NCBI GenBank assembly: GCA_933228895.1
Contig: OW121852.1
Coordinates: forward strand, 63,282,872 to 63,346,871
Source: Platycnemis pennipes
Taxonomy: Eukaryota; Arthropoda; Insecta; Odonata; Platycnemididae
Direction: 5' to 3'
Length of the DNA stretch: 64,000 bases
Positions 43,222 to 54,640 of this stretch are shown piece by piece; position 1 is the first letter of the stretch; every line of letters begins with the position of its first letter. The position numbers and the translations under genes were made by a program. The notes beneath the pieces are model-generated. The model was not told where the DNA came from and ran no database searches. It saw only the letters and a list, made by a program, of their open reading frames with translations.

Positions 43222-43565
43222 AGGGATTGATATTTCCTACATTCTCCTACTTCTGAATGAATTTCTCTGTCATGTCACCACTCCCTATAACGATATTTTA
43301 TTGTGATAAACGAATCAACACGACTAATTATAAAAATATCAACGAACTTTCAGCCAAAATACTTTCCCTCGTTGGTAGCCATCTTCATCGAGTCCACTGC
43401 TCTCGCTTTGAATCATGGGAAAAGGATGCACTCGTCGATGCCCAAATCTGGCGGCTGAAAAAGGTACCTAAATCCGCTCCCTTATGATGAGTTGGGACAC
43501 CCTTCCAAGTTGGCTTCCTCCCTAAATTCTGGGATGGTACCTATCTGGTGAATTGGGACACAGCT

Positions 43566-44151
43566 ATAGAGCCCGCATAGTCGGAAGTGCCTCAGTGCTT
43601 TCAGCAATGTTCGGCAATTTCTGATGTCTCATGATAAACTCGTGGAGCTCGACTGACACACAAGTGAGAGTTCACAAGTGAGCCCAATGTCATTTTGACG
43701 TCACCACTGTTGTTTTAACATCGGCTGATAATTATGATATAAAAATGACACAGGTAAATGATACCTTCTCCGATGTAAAATTGATATTGTCGATCGTATC
43801 TTAAATTGATATTTAATAGATATCGTTTTCCAATGCAAAGATAATGTCAGCTGAGCTGACTAGTAAAGGGCATAAAAATGATCATATTTTTCTGGTTGTT
43901 GGATTTTATAATTTTGAGTATTCACATTTTTCCCACGATGTCAGAGAGAAGAAAATCAAAAATTTGTGATTGGTCAGAACATCAGAAATCATTTGGAGGC
44001 CTCTATATAAAATAAGAAATATGACTATTTAAGGATTCGATAACACAGAAAGAAAAAAACACGAGCCCGCGTTATCATGTTTCGCTTCCACTCCATATCG
44101 CTTGAATCTTCAGAATTAGTAAGGATTCGATGTTTGCTTACAAATTGCCGT
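43566..44151. other. AT-rich intergenic with AATATC-type words
   Basis: No gene. Words such as GATATTG and GATATCG recur and anticipate the similar cluster at 44760-45030. Confidence 0.35.
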
Positions 44152-44415
44152 TCACGCGGCAGGCTTGGAATATCCTACATTTACCGCCAAGCGTGGCTTT
44201 AGCGCTGGATAGGGTTCACCTTTGGTCGTAGCTTCTTTGAAGCCCTTTCTACCTTGCATTGCCATCCTTGATGGACCGCGAGGGCTCAATATCTAGTACC
44301 TTGAACCTCGGAAAAATTGCCATGCAAATTAGGGATCCTGGGTAGAGTAATGGTCTGAGCAGCCAAAGGTCCGTGGTTCCATTCCTGGTCCAGGTGAATT
44401 TTTTCACATGGTAAT
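44152..44415 (+). repeat. tRNA-like unit, copy 4 (opposite orientation)
   Basis: The full unit on the plus strand: GCCGTTCACGCGGCAGG head, TTTACCGCCAAGCG, CATCCTTGATGGACCGCGAG, then ATTGCCATGCAAA (44316-44328), the tRNA-like core with GGTAGAGTAATGGTCTGAGC and CCGTGGTTCCATTCCTGG, and the closing TTCACATGGTAAT (44403-44415). It shows that the 13-bp inverted repeats belong to the family and not to a single insertion. Confidence 0.75.
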
Positions 44416-44759
44416 TAATGTGAACCCTCCACACTCCAATAACTTCAACAGAAAACGAGTTTGAAATATTTTATTACAATGATAACGCTTAAAGTTACGT
44501 ATCTTTCAGTAAGGGAAGTTCGGTCAGGGGTAAAGTAGGTGTCTTATTACTATTATAAACGCTTAAAATTACCCATTTATTTTCAAGGAGAGTTGGATCA
44601 GGGGTTAAGTGCAGAGTACCCAATGTGAACATTCTTAGATCGAAACCAGCTCTCGCCATCTTTTGCTATCGCAGTTTCATTGAACGACTGTCATTGATTT
44701 TAATATTTTTAACATGTTTATCCAGGATACATTTTAACTATCTTATTTTTAACTAACTT
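44416..44759. other. Intergenic, short duplicated phrase
   Basis: CGCTTAAAGTTACGTATCTTT (near 44487) and CGCTTAAAATTACCCATTTA (near 44560), each followed by an AAG(G)GAG(A)GTT and AGGGGT(A/T)AAGT phrase, form an imperfect direct duplication of about 75 bp. No gene. Confidence 0.4.
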
Positions 44760-45030
44760 ATTAAATCATCCCAATATCATGTTAATGAAAAATCAGTCCA
44801 TGGTAATATCAAACATGCGTCGGCCCAATATCATTTTTATGCCACTGTATAGTGGTGACAGATGTCTTTTTATCATCAAATTAATATCGGCCCAATATCG
44901 TCAGCAAATGTCATTTTTATAATGCCAAATGTTATCACTTTTAACATTTGCCGATATCGGTAGCCAATATCGGATTGACCAATAAGTGATATGTGACGGT
45001 GTAAAAATGATATTGGGCCGATATCATGAT
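44760..45030. repeat. Cluster of (GG)CCCAATATC / GATATTGGGC words
   Basis: CCCAATATCA, CGGCCCAATATCATTTTTAT, TCGGCCCAATATCG, GCCGATATCGG and GATATTGGGCCGATATC are repeated in both orientations, ending with ATGATGCTGCGTGGGG. It resembles the terminal part of a palindromic MITE. Boundaries are uncertain. Confidence 0.45.
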
Positions 45031-46059
45031 GCTGCGTGGGGAAGTCTACCTTGTTGCAGAAACCATGGACTCCTCCTTTAGATGACCAGTTCTCTCATAA
45101 CGAAGTAATGAAGAAAGGAAAGCCTACAAAAAATATGCACAGAGATCACATCTTGACAATTCCACTGGCTTGTGCTGTCTCATAAAGACATGGGGCTGTA
45201 CTGTAAATATTGTGTATTTTTTTCATCTGGCTTAGGAAGAAGGCTTGTGTCCACCACAACGTGACTCCACTTAAGAAATTAGTTAAGGAACCCCTTAAGG
45301 CTGTTCTATACCAAACTAATATCTCTTCAGTAACCGCCACGGGGGTTAGTTCCGAGAGCCGCCGCTTCAGTTTCAGTGGGATGGGTAACTTTACTGGGAG
45401 GAGGGGGTCATCTTTGAGGGGTGTTTGGGGAGTGGCTTATTTATTCAGTCACCAATGAGTGACCACCGGTCCAAATGTTCCTTATCGCCTATTGCGTCAC
45501 ACGTCGTCACTCGACCCCTTGTACGAAGGCCGAGGGAATCTTTGTTTACGAGTGATTCATTCGTCTTCCTCATCTTAGCTATCCGCTTATCTTTGCTACT
45601 CACCTAACACGAACGTAACTGGTCTATAAGTGGGATTTGATTTAGTCCACTCTCGCTACCAGGTAAAATATTCGGGGCTATTTATTTTCAGTACAGAAGT
45701 AAAACGCTTCTCTAAAACCTAATTTCTTTATTGCAAGATTTTTCAAATACGAGTGTAACTCCGTCTAAAGTTTGTCCAGAAATTAAATGGGATCGAGAAA
45801 AAACTAAAACACAACGTCATTGTAAGTGTGAACTGGAGCAAAACTTTTATGGACTACGGTAAATTATATTTATTCGATAGATGAAAAGTCCAAAGAGAGA
45901 GAATCTTAAAAAAGAAAATTGAGCATCAGTAATTCAATGAAATAAAACTGACTGACTGATGGCTCGTCACCCTAGGGTGACTTTATTTCATAGTATGCCA
46001 AAAACTGGCTTATTATATGTGTCATTTTAATCCCGGAACCGACTAGGATCTTTAATTAT
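45031..46059. other. Intergenic, no gene recognised
   Basis: The open frame at 45210-45458 and others show no family signal. A few G-rich stretches (45380-45440) occur. There is nothing else to call. Confidence 0.4.
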
Positions 46060-46848
46060 TCATTAAAATATCATTCGGTCTATGGAAACTGTCAATTGGA
46101 TTGTTTTTATTTAAGGCTGCACATTCCATAGCTGTGTTTTCACTGTTTTCTATCGTTTTGTAGTATTTCGTACTTTGATTTGTTATTATTTTTTCTAGTG
46201 GGTCAATTGTAGCTTTTTCGTATATTGTGTCATTTGCGGTCCATTATTTAATTCCATGCATGTTTCTTAGCATCCTTCGGTCCATCGCCTTAATATTGTC
46301 TATCTTGTTTCTGTGGAGTTTGCTTCCTTAGCTATTTCTCTCCACCTCTTACAGCAATATCGCGGCAAGTGATTGGTGCAATCTATTTTAATGACAGGGA
46401 GATCAACGCCGTAGGGAAGAAGTTCGGCCAATTTCTTGGTAGCACTGCTGTCGCCATCCCCTACGAATTAAATGGAAATTTTATCGTATTTGCGTGAAGA
46501 AAGATAAAACTAATTACACAACACCCATTTATAAGATTCATGACAAGCACATCATATTATATCGCCTATAAGCCGGTGGTACTTCAAATTGTGCATCTCT
46601 ACTCTTGTTTTAAATCCCTCGACAATTATGTCGGCTTCCATTTCCGTCGAGGACTTGTTCCAATTCTTGAAGCACATATGCTGTTTGGCCTGTGTTTTCA
46701 TAGTTCTGCATTTCGCACATATACTGCAGTATTTGCAGCTAAATGGTGCATTATTTCCCAGAGCTAACAGAGAAGTGAAACGGTGTCTTATATCAAACAT
46801 TTTTCTTCTAGAAGGCTCATAAGCTGTCTCCTTCCTTTGTCTCTTCAC
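46060..46848 (-). pseudogene. Mutator-like (MULE-type) transposase remnant
   Basis: The minus-strand frame from 46848 contains CKYCSICAKCRTMKTQAKQH, then MCFKNWNKSSTEMEADIIVE and LKYHRLIGD. Further down come GDGDSSATKKLAELLPYG, KIDCTNHLPRYCCKRWREIA, IDNIKAMDRRMLRNMHGI and a degraded tail to about 46060. The pattern C-x2-C ... H-x-C-x-KNW-x-SS-x-ME-x-D ... GDGDSS ... K-x-(D/E)C-x-NHL is that of the insect 'Mutator-like transposase' domain family. Frame breaks and missing ends make it non-functional. Confidence 0.7.
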
Positions 46849-47494
46849 TTGAAGTCAAGCAGGAATTTACGTTTGTAAATTGGCCTTTCAAAAGTTATTG
46901 AATCGCAGTGCCGCAGTTTCAGAGGGATGAAATGTCTCCGATATTTTTTTGAAATATACGAGAAAAACTAAACTGCAGTTCTACGAAAATGTTGATTATA
47001 TTCGTAAGATTCGGATTTTTTCCAATTCGGACGTAAACGTAAAATACGCTTCCATTTAGCATTACTTACATAAACAAGATTGGTGCTTGAAGGAGTCAAC
47101 CCCCTGTACTTTTATCCAATATGTGTTGGAAGCAATTTTTTCCGATCCTAAATAGTACAATAGTTTGCACGAGTAATCCAGTTACTGTAGATCCATTCTA
47201 ATGCATTAAAAAGGAAATATTAAATTTCACGGTAAATGGTTACTCGGTCGGACCAGGTGACCATTATTCTGCGTTTTACTGTCAGCTTATTGAACACAAG
47301 CTCCCCATTTTAACTATTTTACCTCAATTAACTTTTCTCAATTTACTTTCGAGAACAGGGCCTGGGGCCCCGAATTTCCCAGGCGATACGGAGGGGGACC
47401 CGAAACTTTTTCCAAGAAATTTTATCGTTCTGATTTTAACTGGGCATGATAATCCGGATTAAACTGCTTATATTTCATGTGCTAAGTGAAAAGT
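46849..47494. other. Intergenic between MULE and LINE remnants
   Basis: No gene or clear repeat. Confidence 0.4.
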
Positions 47495-49225
47495 AACATC
47501 GCTATTTTGTCTTCTCGTCACATTTCCCAAGTACTCTTTTTATAAATCCTAGCTTTCTCTTCGCTCGGCCGCATATTTCCCGGATGTGTCTTCTCCACGA
47601 TAAATCTTTAGTGATTGTTTCACCTAAATACCTTATGGTTTCAACGCTTTCGACCTTCGTGTTATTAATTTTATAGGATCGCTCTATAGAATTATTCCTC
47701 CTCCATGTCTTGAATTATATCTAAATCCTTGCTTCCTGTCTTCTTCTGATATACCCCTGCGCACTACAGTATCGTCTGCAAAAAGTCTAAGCGTAAAACT
47801 AACTACGCTACCCTGGGGAACTCCCGATGTGACTTTGATTGTGTCTGACATGATACCATCTATGACAACCCTCTGCTCTCGCCCACTTAAGAATTCTTTT
47901 ATCCAACACACAACGTCATTATTTAAACCAAAACTCTCTAATTTCAAGATTAATTTATCATGTGGAACTTTATCGAATGCATTTTTAAAATCTTAAATCT
48001 ATCGCATGAACTTCAGTACTGTTTTCGCCGTTGACTAAAATATCGTGTACAAATAAAGCTTATTGTGTCTCGCAGGATCTACCTTTCCGGAACCCACGTT
48101 GTCTGTTTATGAGCAATCCCTGATATCCAAATGCCCCATGATTGTACTGACTACAATGTGCTCAAATACTTTGCAAGAGATTAACGTGAGTGAAATGGGT
48201 CTGTAGTTACTAGGTTCTTTCCTATCACCGCTTTCAAAAATAGGTGTAATGTTAGCTACTTTCCAATCCCTGCGTAGGTACTGTGCGGTTCTTTAGTGTT
48301 TTATTGAATATTATTTCTAGATAGGGGGCTATTTCAGAAGCTAATGTTTTATATACCCGGGAAGGAATTTGATCGGGACCTGGTGATTTGTTTTTACTAA
48401 TGTTTTTTAACTGCTGCTCTATTCCGCGACCTGAAATTTTTAATTCGGGCATTTGCTCACTGAATGTTTTCGGCGGAGGTTCCACTGCGATGTGTGACGA
48501 TGAGTTGAATACGCTTTGGAAGAAGGCTTTTAAAGTATTGGCATTTTCCAAACCCTCAGGTGACTCTAATTCCTTTATCACTTTTAAGTGTGTGTACCTA
48601 CTGTGGACCTATTTCCCTGAAGTTCTCTCTCTCACATATGACCAAAACACTTTAGGATTTCTATCTAAATAATCTCCTAACATCTTGCTCTTGAAATGTG
48701 ATAACGCTTGCCGACATGATTTCCTTGCTAATGCTCTCGATTTTTTATAGTTTTGAACTAACTCATTTTTTTCCTCTACCGATAGACCCTGTCCTTCATT
48801 TTTCATCTCAGCGTGGCATACCCTTCGTCGCTTTAGTGATTTCCTAACCTCCGCGTCATACCACCTATGCTCTGTATTATCAATTTACTTGGTATATATT
48901 TATTAACTGCTTTACGGGTGACCTCAAGAATTTCTCTCCCCGAATCCTCTATATCTAATCCTTTGCTTTGTTCGCTAAATACATTAAACGATTCCCTTAA
49001 TTCCTCTTTCATACCGTCGTTAATTAGCCTTGCCAAATAAGTATACCCTCCTCCTTGGTTTATAATGTTTTTCAACGCCTACATTCAATATCGCATGAAC
49101 TATTTTATGATCACTAATTCCTGCCTGTAGCTACATTTAGAACTTATTCGGGTATATTTGTTGCGAATAAGTCTAGTATGTTGTCTCCCCTGGTCGGTTC
49201 TTTTACTAGATGTTTTAAAGTTTCG
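47495..49225 (-). pseudogene. L2/CR1-like LINE, reverse-transcriptase part (3' portion of a split copy)
   Basis: Read on the minus strand from 49220 downward: YDETLKHLVKEPTRGDNILD (end of endonuclease), MKNIINQGGGYTYLARLIND, SRALARKSCRQALSHFKSKM, DRNPKVFWSYVRERTS, SKNKSPGPDQIPSRVYKTLA, EFLSGREQRVVIDGIMSDTI with TSGVPQGSV, LRLFADDTVV (the catalytic FADD), then RYLGETITKDLSWRRHIREI. These are successive landmarks of a LINE ORF2. Frameshifts and deletions are frequent and the copy stops near 47495 without its 3' end. Its 5' part continues at 50445-50990, beyond an inserted plus-strand LINE. Confidence 0.85.
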
Positions 49226-50444
49226 TCGTACCGATGGACTGAAAAGCAGCCGATGTAACACCCATTTTTAAAAGTGGTGATAGGGAGCAGCCATCTAACT
49301 ACAGACCTATATCCCTCACATCCATTTCATGCAAGGTCCTGGAACATATAATTATTAGTTCAGTCATGGGACAACTATATAGCCAGAATTTATTGGCCGA
49401 TGTTCAGCATGGGTTCCGGAAGAGCAAATCATGTGAAACTCAACTTGCTCTCTTTTCTCACAATATTTTAGTTTCTGGCGAAAATTATATTCCAGTGGAT
49501 GCTATATTTCTCGATTTCAAAAAAGCTTTCGAGAAGGTGTCTCATAGCAAACTAATCTTGAAAGTAAAATATTATGGCATAGACAGTAACATTAAATCAT
49601 GGATAAATGATTTCCTGCATGATCGGGTGCAAAGGGTTGTTTTGGACGGTGTTACCTCACCGGCAATTAAAGTCACTTTGAGTGTCCCATCAGGTAGTGT
49701 AATATATACCTATAGGTCCACTCCTGTTCCTTCTGTACATAAATAATATCAATAAGGTGGTAAAAAGTAAGCTTCGTCTATTTGCCGATGACACTGTAGT
49801 GTACAGGGGAATTCTATGCCCAAACGATAAAGAATATTTAAATGATGACCTACAAGCAATTGAAGATTGGTGTGATACATGGCACTTAGAATTAAAATTT
49901 AATAATTGTCTCTTGATGAATTTTTGGAAAATGAATAGCTCTCCTCTTAGCACTTGAATTGAAGAAGATCGTAGCAGATTGAAATTTAGACATAATCTCT
50001 TAAAACAAATTCCAAGACCATATTTTCAGTGATGATGTTAAAAATATTTTGTGAACCCCAACTTACTATGGTAGACTGGACCATAATCACGAAATTAGAG
50101 AAAATGATTGCCAAACTGACAGATTCAAAATGCCCTTTTTTCTACGTACATTGAGGGATATGAATAACGGTAAATATATCCAGTACGAGTGTAGCAATGG
50201 ATAACATTGGTACCTGCATGTTGGTATAAGGACTTATAGCTAACCCAACTAACGGCATGTTTTTGAATGTATGCTTCGCTATTTTTATCTTTTTTTAAAT
50301 AGCGTAGTTTTGAACAGTACCTATACGAGTACTATTCCTTTTTTTATGCATGATATGTAGTGCATGTTTGGTGAGTATTCACCACTTACCACACACCTTT
50401 ATGTTGGCTTGCAGAGTATTATGTAGAAGTAGATGTAAAAAATG
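49226..50444 (+). pseudogene. L2/CR1-like LINE fragment nested in the minus-strand copy
   Basis: The plus strand reads TPIFKSGDREQPSNYRPISL, ADVQHGFRKSKSCETQLALF, AIFLDFKKAFEKVSHSKLIL, INDFLHDRVQRVVLDGVTSP, then (after a frame break) KLRLFADDTVVYRGIL and IEDWCDTWHLELKFNN, and finally a 3' tail: ACCACACACCTTTATGTTGG, CTTGCAGAG, then GTAGAAGTAGATG. It starts in the middle of the reverse transcriptase, so it is 5'-truncated as usual. The host LINE breaks off on both sides between its endonuclease and reverse-transcriptase parts, so this copy came later. Confidence 0.85.
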
Positions 50445-50990
50445 TGACGTAAAGGTGTTCAACAGTGATTCGCAGAGTTACTTATCCTTACCTCCTGTTA
50501 TAAAACTACACGTATTCCAGTCTATCGAAGGGAGATTGAAGTCTCCGCCTACTATTATTCCTCTGTATTTGTTCCGAGAAATCAATGTTCCTATCTCTGA
50601 CTCTAGTTCCTTTATAGAATTGATGTCTGCATCCGGTGGCCTGTAATATGCACCTACATATATCTTTTTTTTGCGTCACTACTTTTACTTTTAACGGAAC
50701 ACCAAATACTTACTACACTTCGCTCTGAAATAAGTTTTCTTCTACTAACATACGGGTCCTTCACAGCTATAAATAATACTCCTTCGTTTTTGCTTACTCT
50801 ATCCTTTCTGTATACGGTAAAACACTTAGGGAATACTTCATATCTGATATGTCCTTCGAAAGCCATCTTTCTGTGCGTACGATTATATCAGCATCAGTAC
50901 TTTTTATGAGGTGGTGAAATTCGGCTACTTTATTTCTTAAACTACGACAATTCACTACTATGACTGAAATTATTTCTCCCAATCTATTTC
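50445..50990 (-). pseudogene. 5' (endonuclease) part of the split minus-strand LINE
   Basis: Minus-strand frames read ISVIVVNCRSLRNKVAEFHH, STDADIIVRTERWLSKDISD, RKDRVSKNEGVLFIAVKD, then YVGAYYRPPDA-type and GGDFNLPSI-type blocks. This is the apurinic-endonuclease-like domain of a LINE, with N-x-R-S-L, T-E-x-W-L and GDFN landmarks. It joins across the inserted copy to the part below 49225. Confidence 0.8.
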
Positions 50991-51060
50991 TCTCCTGGTG
51001 CTCTTTTTCAGCTAGAATTTTCCCCGATAATTATTTCATCGACCCACTATTTAATCTACC

Positions 51061-51120
51061 AATCTGATATGTATGTATCTGTAGTAATCTGATATGTATG
51101 TATCTGTAGTAATCTGATAT
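51061..51120. repeat. 25-bp tandem repeat
   Basis: AATCTGATATGTATGTATCT plus GTAGT occurs twice, with a third partial copy diverging at GTATGCATG. Confidence 0.85.
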
Positions 51121-51473
51121 GTATGCATGATTTGAACTTCTGTTCTGGGGCCGGTTAAATTAACTGCTTCATGACAGGATAAACAGTGAGCTTAACCAGA
51201 GAAAACAGATAGGAATGGGCACTGTGAAAGCAAATACCGAGCACTGAAAATGAAGGAAGACATTTGTTTCATGTCGGTACCGACGGGCAAGGCTGAATTG
51301 AAGTTAGGCTAAACGTGCTAAACTTAGCCCCCCCCGAAGCAAATTTCTGGCTACCTGCCTGCCTGCTAATGAAAAAAATATCCTTGCTGAGCTCGCTCGG
51401 TCTGAGAGCTCTGGCTTTCGACAAGGGGCCGGAGGGAGGCGAAGTGGCTCGGACGTAGCCTTGGAATGGTTCG

Positions 51474-51494
51474 AGAGAGAGAGAGAGAGAGAGA
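51474..51494. repeat. GA microsatellite
   Basis: A run of GA dinucleotides in a purine-rich neighbourhood. Confidence 0.8.
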
Positions 51495-52084
51495 TAAGGA
51501 GCCAGGAGGTGGAGGGTGACGTTAGCGGGAGTGGGGGGGGACTAGAGCAGCGCCACGGAACGAAAGATTTTTAGCACGTAAAATAGTGAAAACATGGTTC
51601 GGAAAATAATAAATAGCAACTTTAGTATGCACCTAAGGTCTTTGAGTTTGATATAATAGTAGAAGAGAAGGATGAATCCCAGCGGATAATTGAACACATG
51701 TTTCCATTACGGTTTCAATGTCAAAGGAAAAAAAGTTGAAATCAGGCTATTTTTACGATTTTCAGTGCCTGAAGCTCTTTAATGAGTACTGCTAATGAAA
51801 ATTCTGTTCAAATAGCCGCTCACATTGATCCTTAATCTAACGATCAGTGAAACCCGATCAGCTCTGCGACTTATATTAAACTCGTTATCTTCGATCTCGC
51901 AAGGGTCTGCAGAGCCGTTTTCTGCGGAGGTATAGAACCCCCTTAAAAAGTTTGATAATCTCTTAGGAGAAAAAGGTAACTTCACCACTCATGAGGAAAA
52001 CAGATTCCATGTATGTGCAGTTGACAATGGAAAAGACTTTTTACTAACATACAATGAACCATCTTTAGAAATAAACAACTGACT

Positions 52085-52390
52085 AAGGGGGTCAGGTTGG
52101 TGTGGTGGCTAGTGTAGTGGCCTCCCATCTCGAGGGCCTGGGTTCGATTCCTGGCAGTGGCAGATTTTTCAGTGGAAAACCAGTCCCCACATGAGTGCCT
52201 AGTGGAGGGTATTTCAAGTCCAGTACTCCGTCTGTCGGACTCCGTCTGTCGGACTCCGTCTGCTAAACCGCCTTGGCACCTTTCGTTAATGCCGGGGTTT
52301 CTCTCCACCCTTCCTCAGTTTCCTGAAAACTCCTACCGTTACCAAATTACCTACCTATCCTAAATGGCGCAAATGACCTCAGCTGTCGGT
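52085..52390 (+). repeat. tRNA-derived SINE, family A copy 2
   Basis: The A-box region GGTTGGTGTGGTGGCTAGTG and the B-box region CCTGGGTTCGATTCCTGGC are nearly intact. The body shares CCCACATGAGTGCCTAGTGG, TTTCTCTCCACCCTTCC and TCAGCTGTCGG with the copy at 7200-7545. A small internal triplication CCGTCTGTCGGACT (about 52230-52262) is special to this copy. The element ends in a T run. Confidence 0.85.
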
Positions 52391-53734
52391 TTTTTTTAAA
52401 CATTTTGGTATGCAATTATTTTCTAGATTTTCCCACTTTCGTAATTTGAAAAAAACTGATCATGAGTTGGCTTTCTATAAATTCTTTTGTTACATGATAC
52501 TGATGATACCTTACAGCAATATTAGCACTCAACTCAAACTTTTTAGTAAGCCCCTAATTAAACGGATAGTTTTTAACTTTTATGTATGTGCTTATCATCA
52601 CTGTAAACCTTTTCCAATGAAATTTTTTCACATTTTCTGTTGTATAAAACATTAATATTTTATAATTATTTTAAACTTCAAGTTGGCTATTTATTTCTTC
52701 TCCATTGTTAATCTTCTTAAATGTCTAAAATTGTTCAATTTCATCTGTTGTTAAGAATACAAATTACAATACAAATGAAATTTTGGGCTCCAAAATGCGT
52801 TTAAAATGGCTATTTTAAAAAAATTTACATGGAAAAATGCTCCTCTGTCCCAGGGGGGGGGGTATTCCATACTCCCCGGACCCAGGTCATGACCCCCCCC
52901 AAATTTGATGCTGAATCCGCCACTGTCTCCTGCAGATATGGGGCTTTTGCACTGAATATATTTTTTCTTGCAGAGATCGTTAGCTCACTAATTATTTCTA
53001 ATTTTCTAGACAAATATTGAAAAGAGAGATATTTTAATTCTCAGTATCATTTTATGATGGCCGTGTTAGCAACATGCACATTAATTATTGATAAAAACTA
53101 ATACTTTTTTAGATCAGAATTTTAGTAAACATTACTTACATTACCACCTCAAATAATTCTGTACTTGAGCGGAATTAATCATGAGCCAAGAGGCAAGTGA
53201 GCACGAGCATTATGCGAAGAGTACTCTGTACCTTGAGTGAGGACACTGCATTTTTTTCTGTAATATAGTTTTCACTCCAAAGTTTGAAGTTTGCCTTTTG
53301 CCTTTGGGAAAGACCGAGAAGAATTTGAAGCGATAAAACAGGATTTGAGACATTTTTGCTGACTATAGTAGTAGCAGATTCCCAAGAGCATCTAATGAGT
53401 TAGCTAAGAGTCCGAGTGAATTAAAATTTTGCATTCCAATCCACGGTATATTAACTGTAGTCAGCATACCTTCACTTGAACCAGAATTCGAAAAAGAGTT
53501 CAACATCATTAAAAAAAACATTGCCATAGCGAGTGGCACATCTAGAAATTTTTTATGGGGGGAGGCCTGCCATCTGCCTGATATTTTGCAAGGTGTAACC
53601 AAAATGGTATTTTAATCATCATATTTTGAATGTGATAGTAGGCCATATTACTTATTACATATATGCATCCTGTAAGTAGTCATACCAGATTTACAGACAA
53701 GAATAGTCATAAACTTTTAGGTCTATGCTACATC
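52391..53734. other. Intergenic; G/C-tract repeat fragment at about 52845-52935
   Basis: AT-rich, no gene. At 52845-52935 there is a G10 run, ATACTCCCCGGACCCAGGTC, then ATGACCCCCCCCAAATTTG. It recalls 42110-42160 (G run ... TCATGACCCCTCCCCAAATTT), so the two are probably scraps of one transposon family with G-rich ends. Confidence 0.5.
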
Positions 53735-54640
53735 TACATCTACGTTATAGCCTGCGAGCCACCATGAGGGTGTGTGGCAGGGGGCGAAGATCACCAAAAA
53801 TGCACTATTGACATGTAACTAATGGAGACATGCTAGATAATAAGGTCACATTCAGCTAGATGGTTAATATTTACGAAATAAGAAAGGGATTATTGGCTGT
53901 TATTACATGCATCATGCACTGCAACCTACTCCGACTATATTTCACCTACCCCTTTATTACACTGCCTATTGTTCTCTCTTATGGTACGCGGGAAAAATGA
54001 CATTTTAAATCTATCAGTACGACAGTGTATCTCTCTAATCTAGTTAATCTGATCAAACGTAGCATAATATACAGGGGCTCTTAATATATATCTAACATTA
54101 TCTGTGAACAAATCGGTTTCGAATTTACTTAAATGGTTTAAGCTAAATTTTAACCTGTGACCTGATAGTAATTCCTATCCTAGTTCTTCTATTAAATTCG
54201 TAACACTTATACAATTATCACAATGGCCTATAACAAATCTAGTGGATCTCGTTTGCACACGCTCTAATTCTTTTATCATACCTTCCTCGTACGGATCCCA
54301 TATACTAGCGGCATATTCTAAATGAGGCCTGACAAGTGTAAAATAGCTTCTTTCTCGTATTCTCTCATCGCATTTGCCTAGAACCCTTTTTACGGATCCT
54401 AATCTATGGTTTGCTACACTAGTTATTTCCCTGATGTTTCCCCATGACATGTCTTCAGTGATGGTGATGCCTAAGTATTTAATAAATTCTACGTTAGATA
54501 TTTTCTCTTCTTTGATGTAATAATTATTCTGGGGAAAGCTATTCTTTTTCCAAATGTTCATTACGGCGCATTTCTTCAGATTTTATTCTAGCTGCCAACT
54601 ATCACACCAATCATCAATGCTAAGTTAGTTATGAGTCACA
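53735..54640 (-). pseudogene. L2/CR1-like LINE 3' fragment
   Basis: The minus-strand frame from 54561 reads MNIWKKNSFPQNNYYIKEEK, VEFIKYLGITITEDMSWGNI, LGSVKRVLGKCDERIRERSY, LVRPHLEYAASIWDPYEEGM, IKELERVQTRSTRFVIGHCD. This is the region after the FADD motif of the reverse transcriptase. The fragment ends at 53735 with the family's 3' signature, reversed: CACACCCTCATGGTGGCTCG and a TAGATGTAGATG tail. It is 5'-truncated. Confidence 0.85.

Larger units (their letters stand above)
42334..43565. mobile_element. Possible TIR element enclosing tRNA-like repeats
   Basis: AGCTGTGTCC at 42334-42343 is mirrored by GGACACAGCT at 43556-43565. Further in, the left side reads ATTAGGGAGCATGGATTTGG and the right side, reversed, reads TAAGGGAGCGGATTTAGGTA, so some 100 bp of each end are loosely related. 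ATA borders both ends. It encloses the direct and inverted tRNA-like units. The match is short, so this is only a candidate. Confidence 0.4.
50991..52084. other. Intergenic with small tandem repeats
   Basis: No gene. It contains a 25-bp tandem repeat (51061-51120), a GA tract (about 51474-51494) and a C run near 51327. The open frames lack family signals. Confidence 0.4.
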
